Assembly (NCBI GenBank): GCA_021846065.1
Contig: JAJZCP010000016.1
Coordinates: 1-14,051 of the forward strand
Reading direction: 5' to 3'
Origin: Acidobacteriota bacterium
GTDB taxonomy: Bacteria; Acidobacteriota; Terriglobia; Terriglobales; Acidobacteriaceae
DNA: 14,051 nucleotides
This document shows positions 1-6,027 of the stretch, piece by piece. The notes under the pieces are model-generated. The model made no database searches, had not been told where the DNA came from, and worked only from the letters and a program-made list of their open reading frames with translations. The position numbers and the translations under genes were made by a program. Numbering within the stretch: the stretch's first letter is position 1; each line of letters opens with the position of its first letter.

Positions 1-122
1 TGGCGCTGTTTTCCCAGCAGGCATGGATACCCGTCTCCCTCGGTCCGCGCATCCTACGCGCGGAAACGGCGGCCATCGCTGCGGCCAGCGTGATTGCAGC
101 GCGTATGAATTCATCCGTGTAA
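1..122 (+). CDS. rsmE: RsmE, 16S rRNA (uracil-1498-N3)-methyltransferase, C-terminal fragment (starts before the window)
   Basis: The frame beginning at base 3 is open to a TAA at 120-122 and encodes 39 residues. They include VSLGPRILRAETAAIAA, the C-terminal signature of the RsmE family (SPOUT fold), where the conserved LGPR-ILR-ETA segment belongs to the trefoil knot that binds S-adenosylmethionine. RsmE methylates N3 of U1498 in helix 44 of 16S rRNA. Only the end of the gene is here; the first two bases belong to the preceding codon. The stop lies 182 bp before panB on the same strand, and a candidate promoter lies between them, so the genes need not be co-transcribed. The identification rests on one short but very characteristic motif. 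Confidence 0.82.
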   Translation, partial: ALFSQQAWIPVSLGPRILRAETAAIAAASVIAARMNSSV

Positions 123-223
123 GCGCTGCATCCGGGCCATACAGCGTTCCATTCCGGCCTTTCTCTGCCGTCTTCCTTTTTCGGGAGAGCCATCCGATTC
201 GCGAGCCATGGCGCACAAGCCAT

Positions 224-252
224 TTGAACCTGTGTGCCGGCAGGCGTATGCT
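224..252 (+). promoter_or_regulatory. Candidate sigma-70 promoter for panB-panC
   Basis: TTGAAC at 224-229 and TATGCT at 247-252 are separated by exactly 17 bases; each matches four of six consensus positions. The start of transcription would fall near 259, giving a leader of about 46 bases before the panB ATG. It is the best-spaced pair in the 182-bp gap after rsmE. Prediction by eye only; the remainder of the gap shows no convincing terminator. Confidence 0.45.
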
Positions 253-304
253 TACATCCGTTACGGGCGGCATCCCGCAAACCGGGAGCTGCACTGGAGA
301 CCCA

Positions 305-1213
305 ATGAGCGTGACCCAGCCCCGCAAGCCCCTTTCCGGCAATTCGACGCCTTCCTTGAAAGTGACCCTGCAAAGCCTGCAGGACAAGAAGCATAACCGT
401 TCTCCCATCTCCGCCATTACCGCGTATGACTACGCGACGGCGCGGCTGGTGGAAGAAGCCAGCGTCGATCTGGTACTGGTCGGTGACTCGCTGGCCATGG
501 TGATGCTCGGCTACGAGAGCACCCTGCCGGTAACGATGGATGAGATGGTGATGCTGACACGCGCGGTGCGGCGCGGTGTGCGGCGGGCGATGCTGGCCGC
601 GGATATGCCGTACGCTTCGTACCACGCGGAAGAGTCCGAGGGCGTCCGCAATGCGCTGCGGTTTATGAAAGAGGCCGGCGCGGAAGCTGTAAAGGTGGAG
701 GGCGGCCGCAGCCGGGTTTCGCTGGTGCATCGTCTGACGGACGCGGAGATTCCTGTCATCGGCCATCTTGGACTGACGCCCCAATCGCTGCATCGCATGG
801 GTGGGTACCGCGTGCAGGGCAAAACACTGGCTGCGGCCGAGGCTCTGCTGGAAGATGCGCTGGCGCTGGAAGCTGCGGGCGCCGCACTGCTGGTGCTTGA
901 AGGTGTGCCGCGCGAAGTGGCCCGCCGCATCACGGAAGCGCTTTCAATTCCGACAATTGGCATTGGCGCCGGGCCGGACTGCGACGGGCAGATTCTGGTG
1001 CTGCACGACGCCGTCAATCTCAGCTTCGCGCCCCCGGCGAAATTTGTCCGCAGATATGGCGACGCCGCTGCGGTCATCCGCGATGCCGTAGAGCGCTATC
1101 GCAAGGACGTGGAGACGGGCAGCTTCCCGAGCGACGCCGAAAGCTATCATCTGCCGGCCGATGTCCGCGCGCATTACGAACAGAGCGCCAGCCGCAGCCG
1201 CCGCAAGGCGTGA
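305..1213 (+). CDS. panB: PanB, 3-methyl-2-oxobutanoate hydroxymethyltransferase
   Basis: PanB transfers a hydroxymethyl group from 5,10-methylene-tetrahydrofolate to 2-oxoisovalerate, giving ketopantoate, in cytoplasmic pantothenate and CoA synthesis. The 302-residue product has the full (beta/alpha)8 family pattern: ITAYDYATARL near residues 38-48, VGDSLAMVMLG at 59-69, AADMPYASY at 98-106, VKVEGG at 129-134, GHLGLTPQS at 153-161, LEGVP at 198-202 and IGIGAGPDCDGQ at 218-229. D61, D100 and E132 match the family's metal ligands, and E199 the conserved acid of the active site. The frame is open upstream to base 2, but ATG 305 has GGAGA four bases ahead and gives near-family length (E. coli about 264). 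It carries roughly 17 extra N-terminal residues and a basic C-terminal tail. The stop is seven bases before panC. Confidence 0.97.
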   Translation: MSVTQPRKPLSGNSTPSLKVTLQSLQDKKHNRSPISAITAYDYATARLVEEASVDLVLVGDSLAMVMLGYESTLPVTMDEMVMLTRAVRRGVRRAMLAADMPYASYHAEESEGVRNALRFMKEAGAEAVKVEGGRSRVSLVHRLTDAEIPVIGHLGLTPQSLHRMGGYRVQGKTLAAAEALLEDALALEAAGAALLVLEGVPREVARRITEALSIPTIGIGAGPDCDGQILVLHDAVNLSFAPPAKFVRRYGDAAAVIRDAVERYRKDVETGSFPSDAESYHLPADVRAHYEQSASRSRRKA

Positions 1214-1220
1214 CCGTCCC

Positions 1221-2066
1221 ATGCAGACCGTTTCTTCCATTCCAGAATTGCGTGCGGCTCTCGCTGCGCTGCGACATCGCGGTTCGCTCGGCTTTGTACC
1301 CACCATGGGCGCGCTCCATGCCGGGCACCGCTCACTGGTGGAGGCTTCCCGCGCTCAGTGTGCAGCCACTGCCGTGTCCATCTTCGTCAACCCCACGCAG
1401 TTTGCCCCAAATGAGGACTTCACCCGCTATCCGCGCACCCTGGAGGCGGATCTCGCCATGCTGGAAGCCGCCGGCGTGGATCTGGTCTTCACGCCGACGC
1501 CGGAGATTATGTATCCGGCCGGTGCCTCGACGGTGATTGACGTGGGCGAACTGGGCAACCGTCTCGATGGCGCCTCGCGTCCGGGACACTTCCTCGGCGT
1601 GGCCACCGTGGTCGCCAAGCTCTTTCATCTGGTGCAGCCGGAGTTTGCCTACTTCGGGCAGAAGGATGCCGCGCAGGTTGCGGTCCTGCGCCAGATGGTG
1701 CGGGATTTGAATATGCCGGTGGAACTGGTGGTGTGCCCGATTGTGCGCGAGCCGGATGGGCTGGCCATGAGCTCGCGGAACCGATATCTCTCTGCGGAAG
1801 AACGCAGGACAGCGCTAGCACTCTCCCGCGCACTGCAAGCCGCTGAAATGATGGCTGCGGGCGGCGAGGTGCAGGCCTATGCCCTTCGCGCAGCAATGGA
1901 AGATGTATTGGACCGGGAGCCCGGCGTGCGGACGGATTATGTTGCAGTCATCGACTGGACGACGCTGCTGCCGGTGCCTTCAGTGACAGGCGGCGCACTG
2001 CTCGCCGTAGCAGCCTGGGTTGGCACCACCCGGCTCATCGATAACCTCGTCTTACCGGCGCGTTGA
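1221..2066 (+). CDS. panC: PanC, pantothenate synthetase (pantoate-beta-alanine ligase)
   Basis: PanC condenses pantoate with beta-alanine using ATP, through a pantoyl-adenylate, the last step of pantothenate synthesis. The 281-residue product shows the nucleotidyltransferase marks of the family: PTMGALHAGH at residues 27-36, with H33 and H36 as the HIGH-type histidines, FVNPTQF at 55-61, FGQKD at 145-149 and the KMSKS-like MSSRNR at 183-188. ATG 1221 is chosen because it starts directly at the conserved core and lies seven bases after panB; an upstream in-frame start at 1161 would run inside panB. The Shine-Dalgarno is weak (AAGG in the panB tail), consistent with translational coupling. panD is not in the window. 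The final 15 bases overlap the end of the convergent glycosylase gene. Confidence 0.97.
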   Translation: MQTVSSIPELRAALAALRHRGSLGFVPTMGALHAGHRSLVEASRAQCAATAVSIFVNPTQFAPNEDFTRYPRTLEADLAMLEAAGVDLVFTPTPEIMYPAGASTVIDVGELGNRLDGASRPGHFLGVATVVAKLFHLVQPEFAYFGQKDAAQVAVLRQMVRDLNMPVELVVCPIVREPDGLAMSSRNRYLSAEERRTALALSRALQAAEMMAAGGEVQAYALRAAMEDVLDREPGVRTDYVAVIDWTTLLPVPSVTGGALLAVAAWVGTTRLIDNLVLPAR

Positions 2067-2702
2067 GACGCAGCCGCTCTGCTTCAGAAAAAACCGCAGC
2101 GGCAGATGCGCATCCTTGCGGATGCCGACGCGCACACTGCGCGCCACCGGGCCACAGCAATATCCGTCATCCATCAGCACCAGGGGACCACCCGCAGCCG
2201 TCATATCCAGCCCATTGCACGGGTCTCGCGTAATTTGCAACGCTGCGCATAGCCGGCCTGGGCCTGCGCTGATTGAAGGCAGCGGAGCCGTGTCAGCCAG
2301 CCCGCGATTGCGGCGCATCGTCTCCACGCCAAGCACTGGTTCCAGCGCCCGGAATAAAACGCAGCCTGCATCCCCGGCGGGCAGGCAACTGACATTCAGG
2401 CAGTTGTGCAGGCCGTAGATGCGATACACATAGGCAAAGCCCGGCGGCCCGAAGAGGACGGCATTGCGCGGTGTCTTCCCGCTGGCGGCATGGGCGGCCG
2501 CGTCATTCTCGCCGAGATAGGCTTCCGTCTCGACGACTCGGCCTGCAAGGATTTCACCGCTCCACGGACGCACCAGCAATTTACCGAGAAGCGCCTGCGC
2601 CACAATGTCCGGCGGGCGGTTGAAGAAGTCGCGCGTGAGCGGCTGCCACGCCTCGGGCGGATGCTGCGCCACTCCGTTAGCTGGCCTGCCCGCTTTTGCC
2701 AT
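2052..2702 (-). CDS. DNA-3-methyladenine glycosylase, AAG/MPG family
   Basis: This is a monofunctional base-excision repair glycosylase that removes alkylated purines such as 3-methyladenine and related lesions. The 216-residue product follows human AAG closely. VVETEAYLG sits at residues 56-64, with E60 in the place of the catalytic Glu125, Y62 matching the intercalating Tyr127 and H71 matching His136. YVYRIYG at 91-97 supplies Y93 and Y96, matching the Tyr159/Tyr162 base-stacking pair, followed by N103. RALEP is at 118-122 and the C-terminal PLRFF at 201-205. ATG 2702 lies within the 3' end of the peroxiredoxin gene (26-bp overlap). An ATG at 2735 with GGAAGG just ahead is an alternative that adds 11 residues. 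It is the last gene of the galU-bcp-aag series and converges on panC. Confidence 0.93.
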   Translation of the reverse strand: MAKAGRPANGVAQHPPEAWQPLTRDFFNRPPDIVAQALLGKLLVRPWSGEILAGRVVETEAYLGENDAAAHAASGKTPRNAVLFGPPGFAYVYRIYGLHNCLNVSCLPAGDAGCVLFRALEPVLGVETMRRNRGLADTAPLPSISAGPGRLCAALQITRDPCNGLDMTAAGGPLVLMDDGYCCGPVARSVRVGIRKDAHLPLRFFLKQSGCVSTRR

Positions 2703-3156
2703 GGTTGCGCAGCCACTCGAGCACCTCTTCCGCATGCCCTTCCGGCTTTACCTTGCGGAAGATATGCAGAATGCGGCGGTCGGGGCCGATGATGAACGTC
2801 GTGCGTTCAATGCCCATGACTTTTTTGCCGTACATGTTCTTCTCGCGCAGCACGTCAAACTGCCGACAGACGGTCTCATCCACATCGGCCAGCAGCGGAT
2901 AGCTCAGGTGAAATTTCTCCTGAAATTTCTTCTGCGCCTTTGGGGTATCGCGGGATATCCCCAAAACGACGGCACCTTCATCCTGCAGCTGCCGGGTCGC
3001 GTCTCGAAATTCGCAGACTTCGATGGTGCAGCCGGGCGTATCTGCCTTGGGATAGAAAAATAGCACGACGGGCTTGCCGCTGAACTGCTCCAGCGTCACC
3101 GTCGCGCCATCCTGATCCTGCAGCGTGAAATTTTCGACCAGATCGTTGACTTCCAT
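2677..3156 (-). CDS. bcp: Thioredoxin-dependent peroxiredoxin, BCP/PrxQ type
   Basis: A cytoplasmic thiol peroxidase that reduces hydrogen peroxide and organic hydroperoxides, recycled by thioredoxin. The 159-residue product has the AhpC/TSA fold pattern: NFTLQDQDG at residues 9-17, FFYPKADTPGCT at 33-44 with peroxidatic C43, and C48 five residues later as the resolving cysteine of the atypical two-Cys BCP class (C45/C50 in E. coli). GISRDT and a late FIIGPD strand follow. The start is clear: AGGAG (plus-strand 3162-3166) lies five bases before ATG. It starts 15 bp after the galU stop and overlaps the next gene, the alkyl-purine glycosylase, by 26 bp, so the three are probably one transcript. 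Confidence 0.95.
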   Translation of the reverse strand: MEVNDLVENFTLQDQDGATVTLEQFSGKPVVLFFYPKADTPGCTIEVCEFRDATRQLQDEGAVVLGISRDTPKAQKKFQEKFHLSYPLLADVDETVCRQFDVLREKNMYGKKVMGIERTTFIIGPDRRILHIFRKVKPEGHAEEVLEWLRNHGKSGQAS

Positions 3157-3171
3157 TACTACTCCTATGTG

Positions 3172-4059
3172 CTATCGCTTCAGCGACGGCAGGGTCTGCA
3201 GCCAGTCGCGAAAATCGCTGCCCAGATCTTCCCGCTGCAGCGCAAACTCTACCGTGGCCTTCAGAAATCCCAGCTTGTCACCCGCGTCATAGCGCGTACC
3301 GTCAAAGCTGTAGCCGTAGACCTTTTCGTGGTGCACCAGGCTGCGCAGGGCATCGGTCAACTGCAGCTCACCCCCTGCTCCCAGCGGCGTCTTCTCCAGC
3401 AACTCAAAGATACGGGGCGTGAGAATATACCGGCCAATGATGGCGTTCTTCGATGGCGCATCGGCCAGTTTGGGCTTTTCCACCAGCCCCTTCACTTCCA
3501 TGACCCGGGAATTTTTCGCGATTGGCTTGGCCTTGAGCACGCCATAGGCGGAGATGGCCGGCCCTTCGACGACCTGCGTTGCCAGAATTGTGGACTGTAC
3601 ATCGTCGAACACATCGATCATCTGCTTCAGGCAAGGAACCTTCGCATCGATCACGTCATCGGGCAGAATTACAGCGAACGGCTCATCGCCAACCAGATCG
3701 CGCGCCATCAGCACGGCATGGCCCAGACCCATGGCTTCTTTCTGGCGGATATACGCAACGCGGCCAAGCGTGGAAATGTGACGGGCAAGCGCCAGCAAGT
3801 CATGCTTGCCGCGCGACTCCAGCTGGTGCTCCAGCTCCACACTGATATCGAAGTGGTCTTCGATGACGGTCTTGCCGCGGCCGGTAACGATGATGATCTG
3901 ATCACAGCCCGCCGCCACAGCCTCTTCCACACCGTACTGGATGATGGGCTTGTCCACTACCGGCAGCATCTCTTTGGGGATGGCCTTCGTCGCGGGCAAA
4001 AACCGGGTTCCCAACCCCGCCGCGGGAAATACTGCTTTACGAATTCTCGTCTTTTTCAT
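3172..4059 (-). CDS. galU: GalU, UTP-glucose-1-phosphate uridylyltransferase
   Basis: GalU makes UDP-glucose from UTP and glucose-1-phosphate, feeding envelope polysaccharide, trehalose and glycogen-related pathways. The 295-residue product (E. coli 302) carries AVFPAAGLGTRFLPATKAIP at residues 9-28, the nucleotide-binding loop, then KEMLPVVDKP at 29-38, GLGHAV at 111-116, LPDD at 132-135, VEKPK at 193-197, GGELQLTDAL at 229-238 and YDAGDKLGFLKA at 257-268. ATG 4059 begins the conserved MKKTRIRKAVFP; the upstream extension to 4125 has no conserved sequence and is rejected. GGAGA lies ten bases ahead, a long but usable spacing. The 129-bp region before the gene contains TATGAT (minus strand, 4152-4157) as a possible -10 without a good -35, and several inverted repeats. 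Confidence 0.96.
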   Translation of the reverse strand: MKKTRIRKAVFPAAGLGTRFLPATKAIPKEMLPVVDKPIIQYGVEEAVAAGCDQIIIVTGRGKTVIEDHFDISVELEHQLESRGKHDLLALARHISTLGRVAYIRQKEAMGLGHAVLMARDLVGDEPFAVILPDDVIDAKVPCLKQMIDVFDDVQSTILATQVVEGPAISAYGVLKAKPIAKNSRVMEVKGLVEKPKLADAPSKNAIIGRYILTPRIFELLEKTPLGAGGELQLTDALRSLVHHEKVYGYSFDGTRYDAGDKLGFLKATVEFALQREDLGSDFRDWLQTLPSLKR

Positions 4060-4124
4060 GAATGAGCTGTCTCCAGGTTTCTGCCGCTTCCCCGCACCCG
4101 GGGATGGCGCGGGGCGTGATTGCA

Positions 4125-4147
4125 CGCAAATTCGAAGGGTATTTGCG
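4125..4147 (-). repeat. Inverted repeat in the galU leader
   Basis: CGCAAAT at 4125-4131 and ATTTGCG at 4141-4147 are perfect seven-base arms around a nine-base centre. The dyad falls where a transcript starting from the TATGAT box at 4152-4157 would begin, so it could be a protein-binding operator or a 5' hairpin of the galU message. Function is inference. Confidence 0.5.
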
Positions 4148-4159
4148 CGACATCATAGG

Positions 4160-4179
4160 ATGGCGGCGAACCCCGCCAT
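4160..4179 (-). terminator. Hairpin after the DUF885 peptidase gene, weak terminator candidate
   Basis: Seven-base perfect arms ATGGCGG / CCGCCAT enclose a six-base loop, beginning nine bases after the DUF885 stop codon. No U-tract follows on the minus strand, so this is not a canonical intrinsic terminator. It could slow or partly stop transcription into galU, or act as a 3' end stabiliser. Confidence 0.35.
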
Positions 4180-4188
4180 GTTGTATCG

Positions 4189-5967
4189 CTAGAGCGCCGG
4201 CGAGTCATTCCCCAGCAGCGCTTTGCGGACGATCGGCAGCGGCACACCGCCCTGCCGCAAAAACTCATCGTGAAATTTGTCGAGCGAAAACGCGCTGCCT
4301 TCCTTCTGCTGCATATCGGCGCGCAGCTTCAGGATCATCAGCTTGCCCAGCGTGTAGTAAAGGTATGTCGGGTCGGAGGTACCGCGTTTGGTCTCCACCT
4401 CGCCCACGGAGCGGCTCTGATACCCCTCATCGTGGAAGAAGTTGACGGCCTGCTCCATGGTCATCTGGCCGGTGTGCATTTTAATGCCGGCAATGAACCG
4501 CGCATCGCGGAGCAGCGCGTCATCGAGCTGCCCTAACCGGATCAATTTGGCCTCCCGCTGATTGCTGGCGCCCCAGCCTGGCTGTCCATAGCCTTCGTCC
4601 AGCATCATCTGCTCACAATAGTGTGCCCAGCCCTCAACATTGCTGCTGGCATAGAGCATCTTGCGCACGCGCGACTGAATCTGCGGCATGTACAAAAACT
4701 GCACGTAGTGGCCGGGATATGCCTCATGCACGGAGGTGCTGATGATCGTCCCGATATTGAACGCAGCCATCTGATCGGAGATCGCAGCCGCGCTTTGATG
4801 CATGCTGGGAACGGTCACGTTGAAGTATGCCTTCTTCGAGCCGGTCTCGTAGGCCCCTGGCGTGTCCATGGAGGCGAATGTCGTCGCCCGCATAAATGGC
4901 GGCGTGTCTTCCAGCGTCGGCTGCACGTCCGACGGTATGGTGACAATGCGCCGTTCACGGATGAACTGGATAAGGTTGTTGAAGGTTCCCTGAAATTTGC
5001 CAATCAACTGATCGGGCTGCGGATGATCCGCCTGCAACTCCGCCAGCACCTGCATCGGCGTCTTGGATGGGTCCAGCGAATACGCGACCTTCCGGAACTG
5101 CTCCTGATTGTGGTGCAGGTCGCTGTAGGCGATTGCAAGCAGGCGGTCGAGCGGCACATCGACCATCTCGTCGTCGCGCAACTTCGCACTAAAGTTGGCA
5201 GCGCCGATGCGGAAGTCGCCATTCGAACGTGGCAACAGGTCCGTTTTCATCCACGCCTGATAGCTTTCCAGCGCGGACACAACAGCGGCATTCGTGCGAT
5301 GAAATTTTTCGAGCAGCGCCGCATCCTTTACCCCGGCAAACGCCTTTGGCACGTCGTTCTGGAAGAAGCTGATGTCGCCTGGCAACTGCTCCAGCGCAAT
5401 CTCCGTATAGACGCGAGGGGGGTTCTGCAGGTTCTGCCGCGCGGCTTCCAGGGCCGCCGGCATCTGTTCCTCGCGCGCCACCAGCGCCTTCAGCCGCTGC
5501 TCCGCCGGTGCATACGGACGCTCAATAATCGTGAACGCGCTATTTGTAATGCCGCTCGAATAGTTATCGGGATTTTTCTCCCACGGACGGATCGCCGTCA
5601 ATGTCAGAATCTGGCTGCGAATGTTGCCTAGAAGAAACTCGCGATCGCCCTGCTCCCATTGCGAGAGACCCGCGGGCGGAAATGCTTCCACCTTTTGTGC
5701 GTATTCTTTCAGCGCGGCCGTCTGGGCATCGATGCTGGCACGTGAGTAGTTCTCCAGCTTGCTGTCGTACTGGTGCAGGCCCGCGCTGGTGCCCGCAGTC
5801 GGGTTGTACGGCAGATACACGGAGTCAAAATAGCGGTTCACCACGCCGTGCCACGCGGCGGTTCCGCCGGGGGCCTGGGCCGGGGTAGCGGCAGACATTT
5901 GTGAGATTCCTCCAGCGATGGCGAGAAACAGAACGGTAGCGCAGGGGATGACGGCACGTTTTTTCAT
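4189..5967 (-). CDS. Secreted DUF885-family metallopeptidase-like protein
   Basis: A 592-residue exported protein of the DUF885 family. Residues 1-27 form a classical signal peptide: KKR at the start, a hydrophobic stretch AVIPCATVLFLAIAGG, and a likely cleavage after SA or SAA near 26-27. The mature part is long, helical and soluble. The zinc-peptidase-like signature HEAYPGH occupies residues 414-420, and the family's second motif NVEGWAHYCEQM places E445 as the probable third metal ligand with H414 and H420. Substrates of DUF885 proteins are poorly known; peptidase activity is inferred from the motif. ATG 5967 is chosen because it begins the signal peptide; an in-frame TTG at 6027 would precede it with 20 unrelated residues. 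Only a weak AGG precedes the start. A separate promoter candidate lies at 6000-6027. Confidence 0.88.
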   Translation of the reverse strand: MKKRAVIPCATVLFLAIAGGISQMSAATPAQAPGGTAAWHGVVNRYFDSVYLPYNPTAGTSAGLHQYDSKLENYSRASIDAQTAALKEYAQKVEAFPPAGLSQWEQGDREFLLGNIRSQILTLTAIRPWEKNPDNYSSGITNSAFTIIERPYAPAEQRLKALVAREEQMPAALEAARQNLQNPPRVYTEIALEQLPGDISFFQNDVPKAFAGVKDAALLEKFHRTNAAVVSALESYQAWMKTDLLPRSNGDFRIGAANFSAKLRDDEMVDVPLDRLLAIAYSDLHHNQEQFRKVAYSLDPSKTPMQVLAELQADHPQPDQLIGKFQGTFNNLIQFIRERRIVTIPSDVQPTLEDTPPFMRATTFASMDTPGAYETGSKKAYFNVTVPSMHQSAAAISDQMAAFNIGTIISTSVHEAYPGHYVQFLYMPQIQSRVRKMLYASSNVEGWAHYCEQMMLDEGYGQPGWGASNQREAKLIRLGQLDDALLRDARFIAGIKMHTGQMTMEQAVNFFHDEGYQSRSVGEVETKRGTSDPTYLYYTLGKLMILKLRADMQQKEGSAFSLDKFHDEFLRQGGVPLPIVRKALLGNDSPAL

Positions 5968-5999
5968 GGGGACCTGGGGCGACAATTCGCGGAACACGC

Positions 6000-6027
6000 A
6001 GTATACAAAAGCCTCGGCTAAGATCAA
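6000..6027 (-). promoter_or_regulatory. Candidate sigma-70 promoter for the DUF885 gene, overlapping the mfd stop codon
   Basis: On the minus strand TTGATC (6022-6027) is followed after 16 bases by TATACT (6000-6005), which matches five of six -10 positions. The mfd stop codon (6024-6026) lies inside the -35 element. Transcription would start near 5993, about 26 bases before the ATG. By-eye prediction. Confidence 0.42.

Noticed and set aside
122..148. AGCGCTG / CAGCGTT inverted repeat just after the rsmE stop as a terminator
   Set aside because: The stem is imperfect, the loop is 13 bases and no T-tract follows; too weak to list as a feature.
23..304. 94-residue N-terminal extension of PanB in an open frame back to base 2
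   Set aside because: It overlaps the rsmE end, has no resemblance to PanB, and ATG 305 has a good ribosome binding site and gives family length.
2909..2930. Tandem TGAAATTTCT direct repeat
   Set aside because: It is inside bcp and is explained by the repeated coding pattern KKFQEKF.
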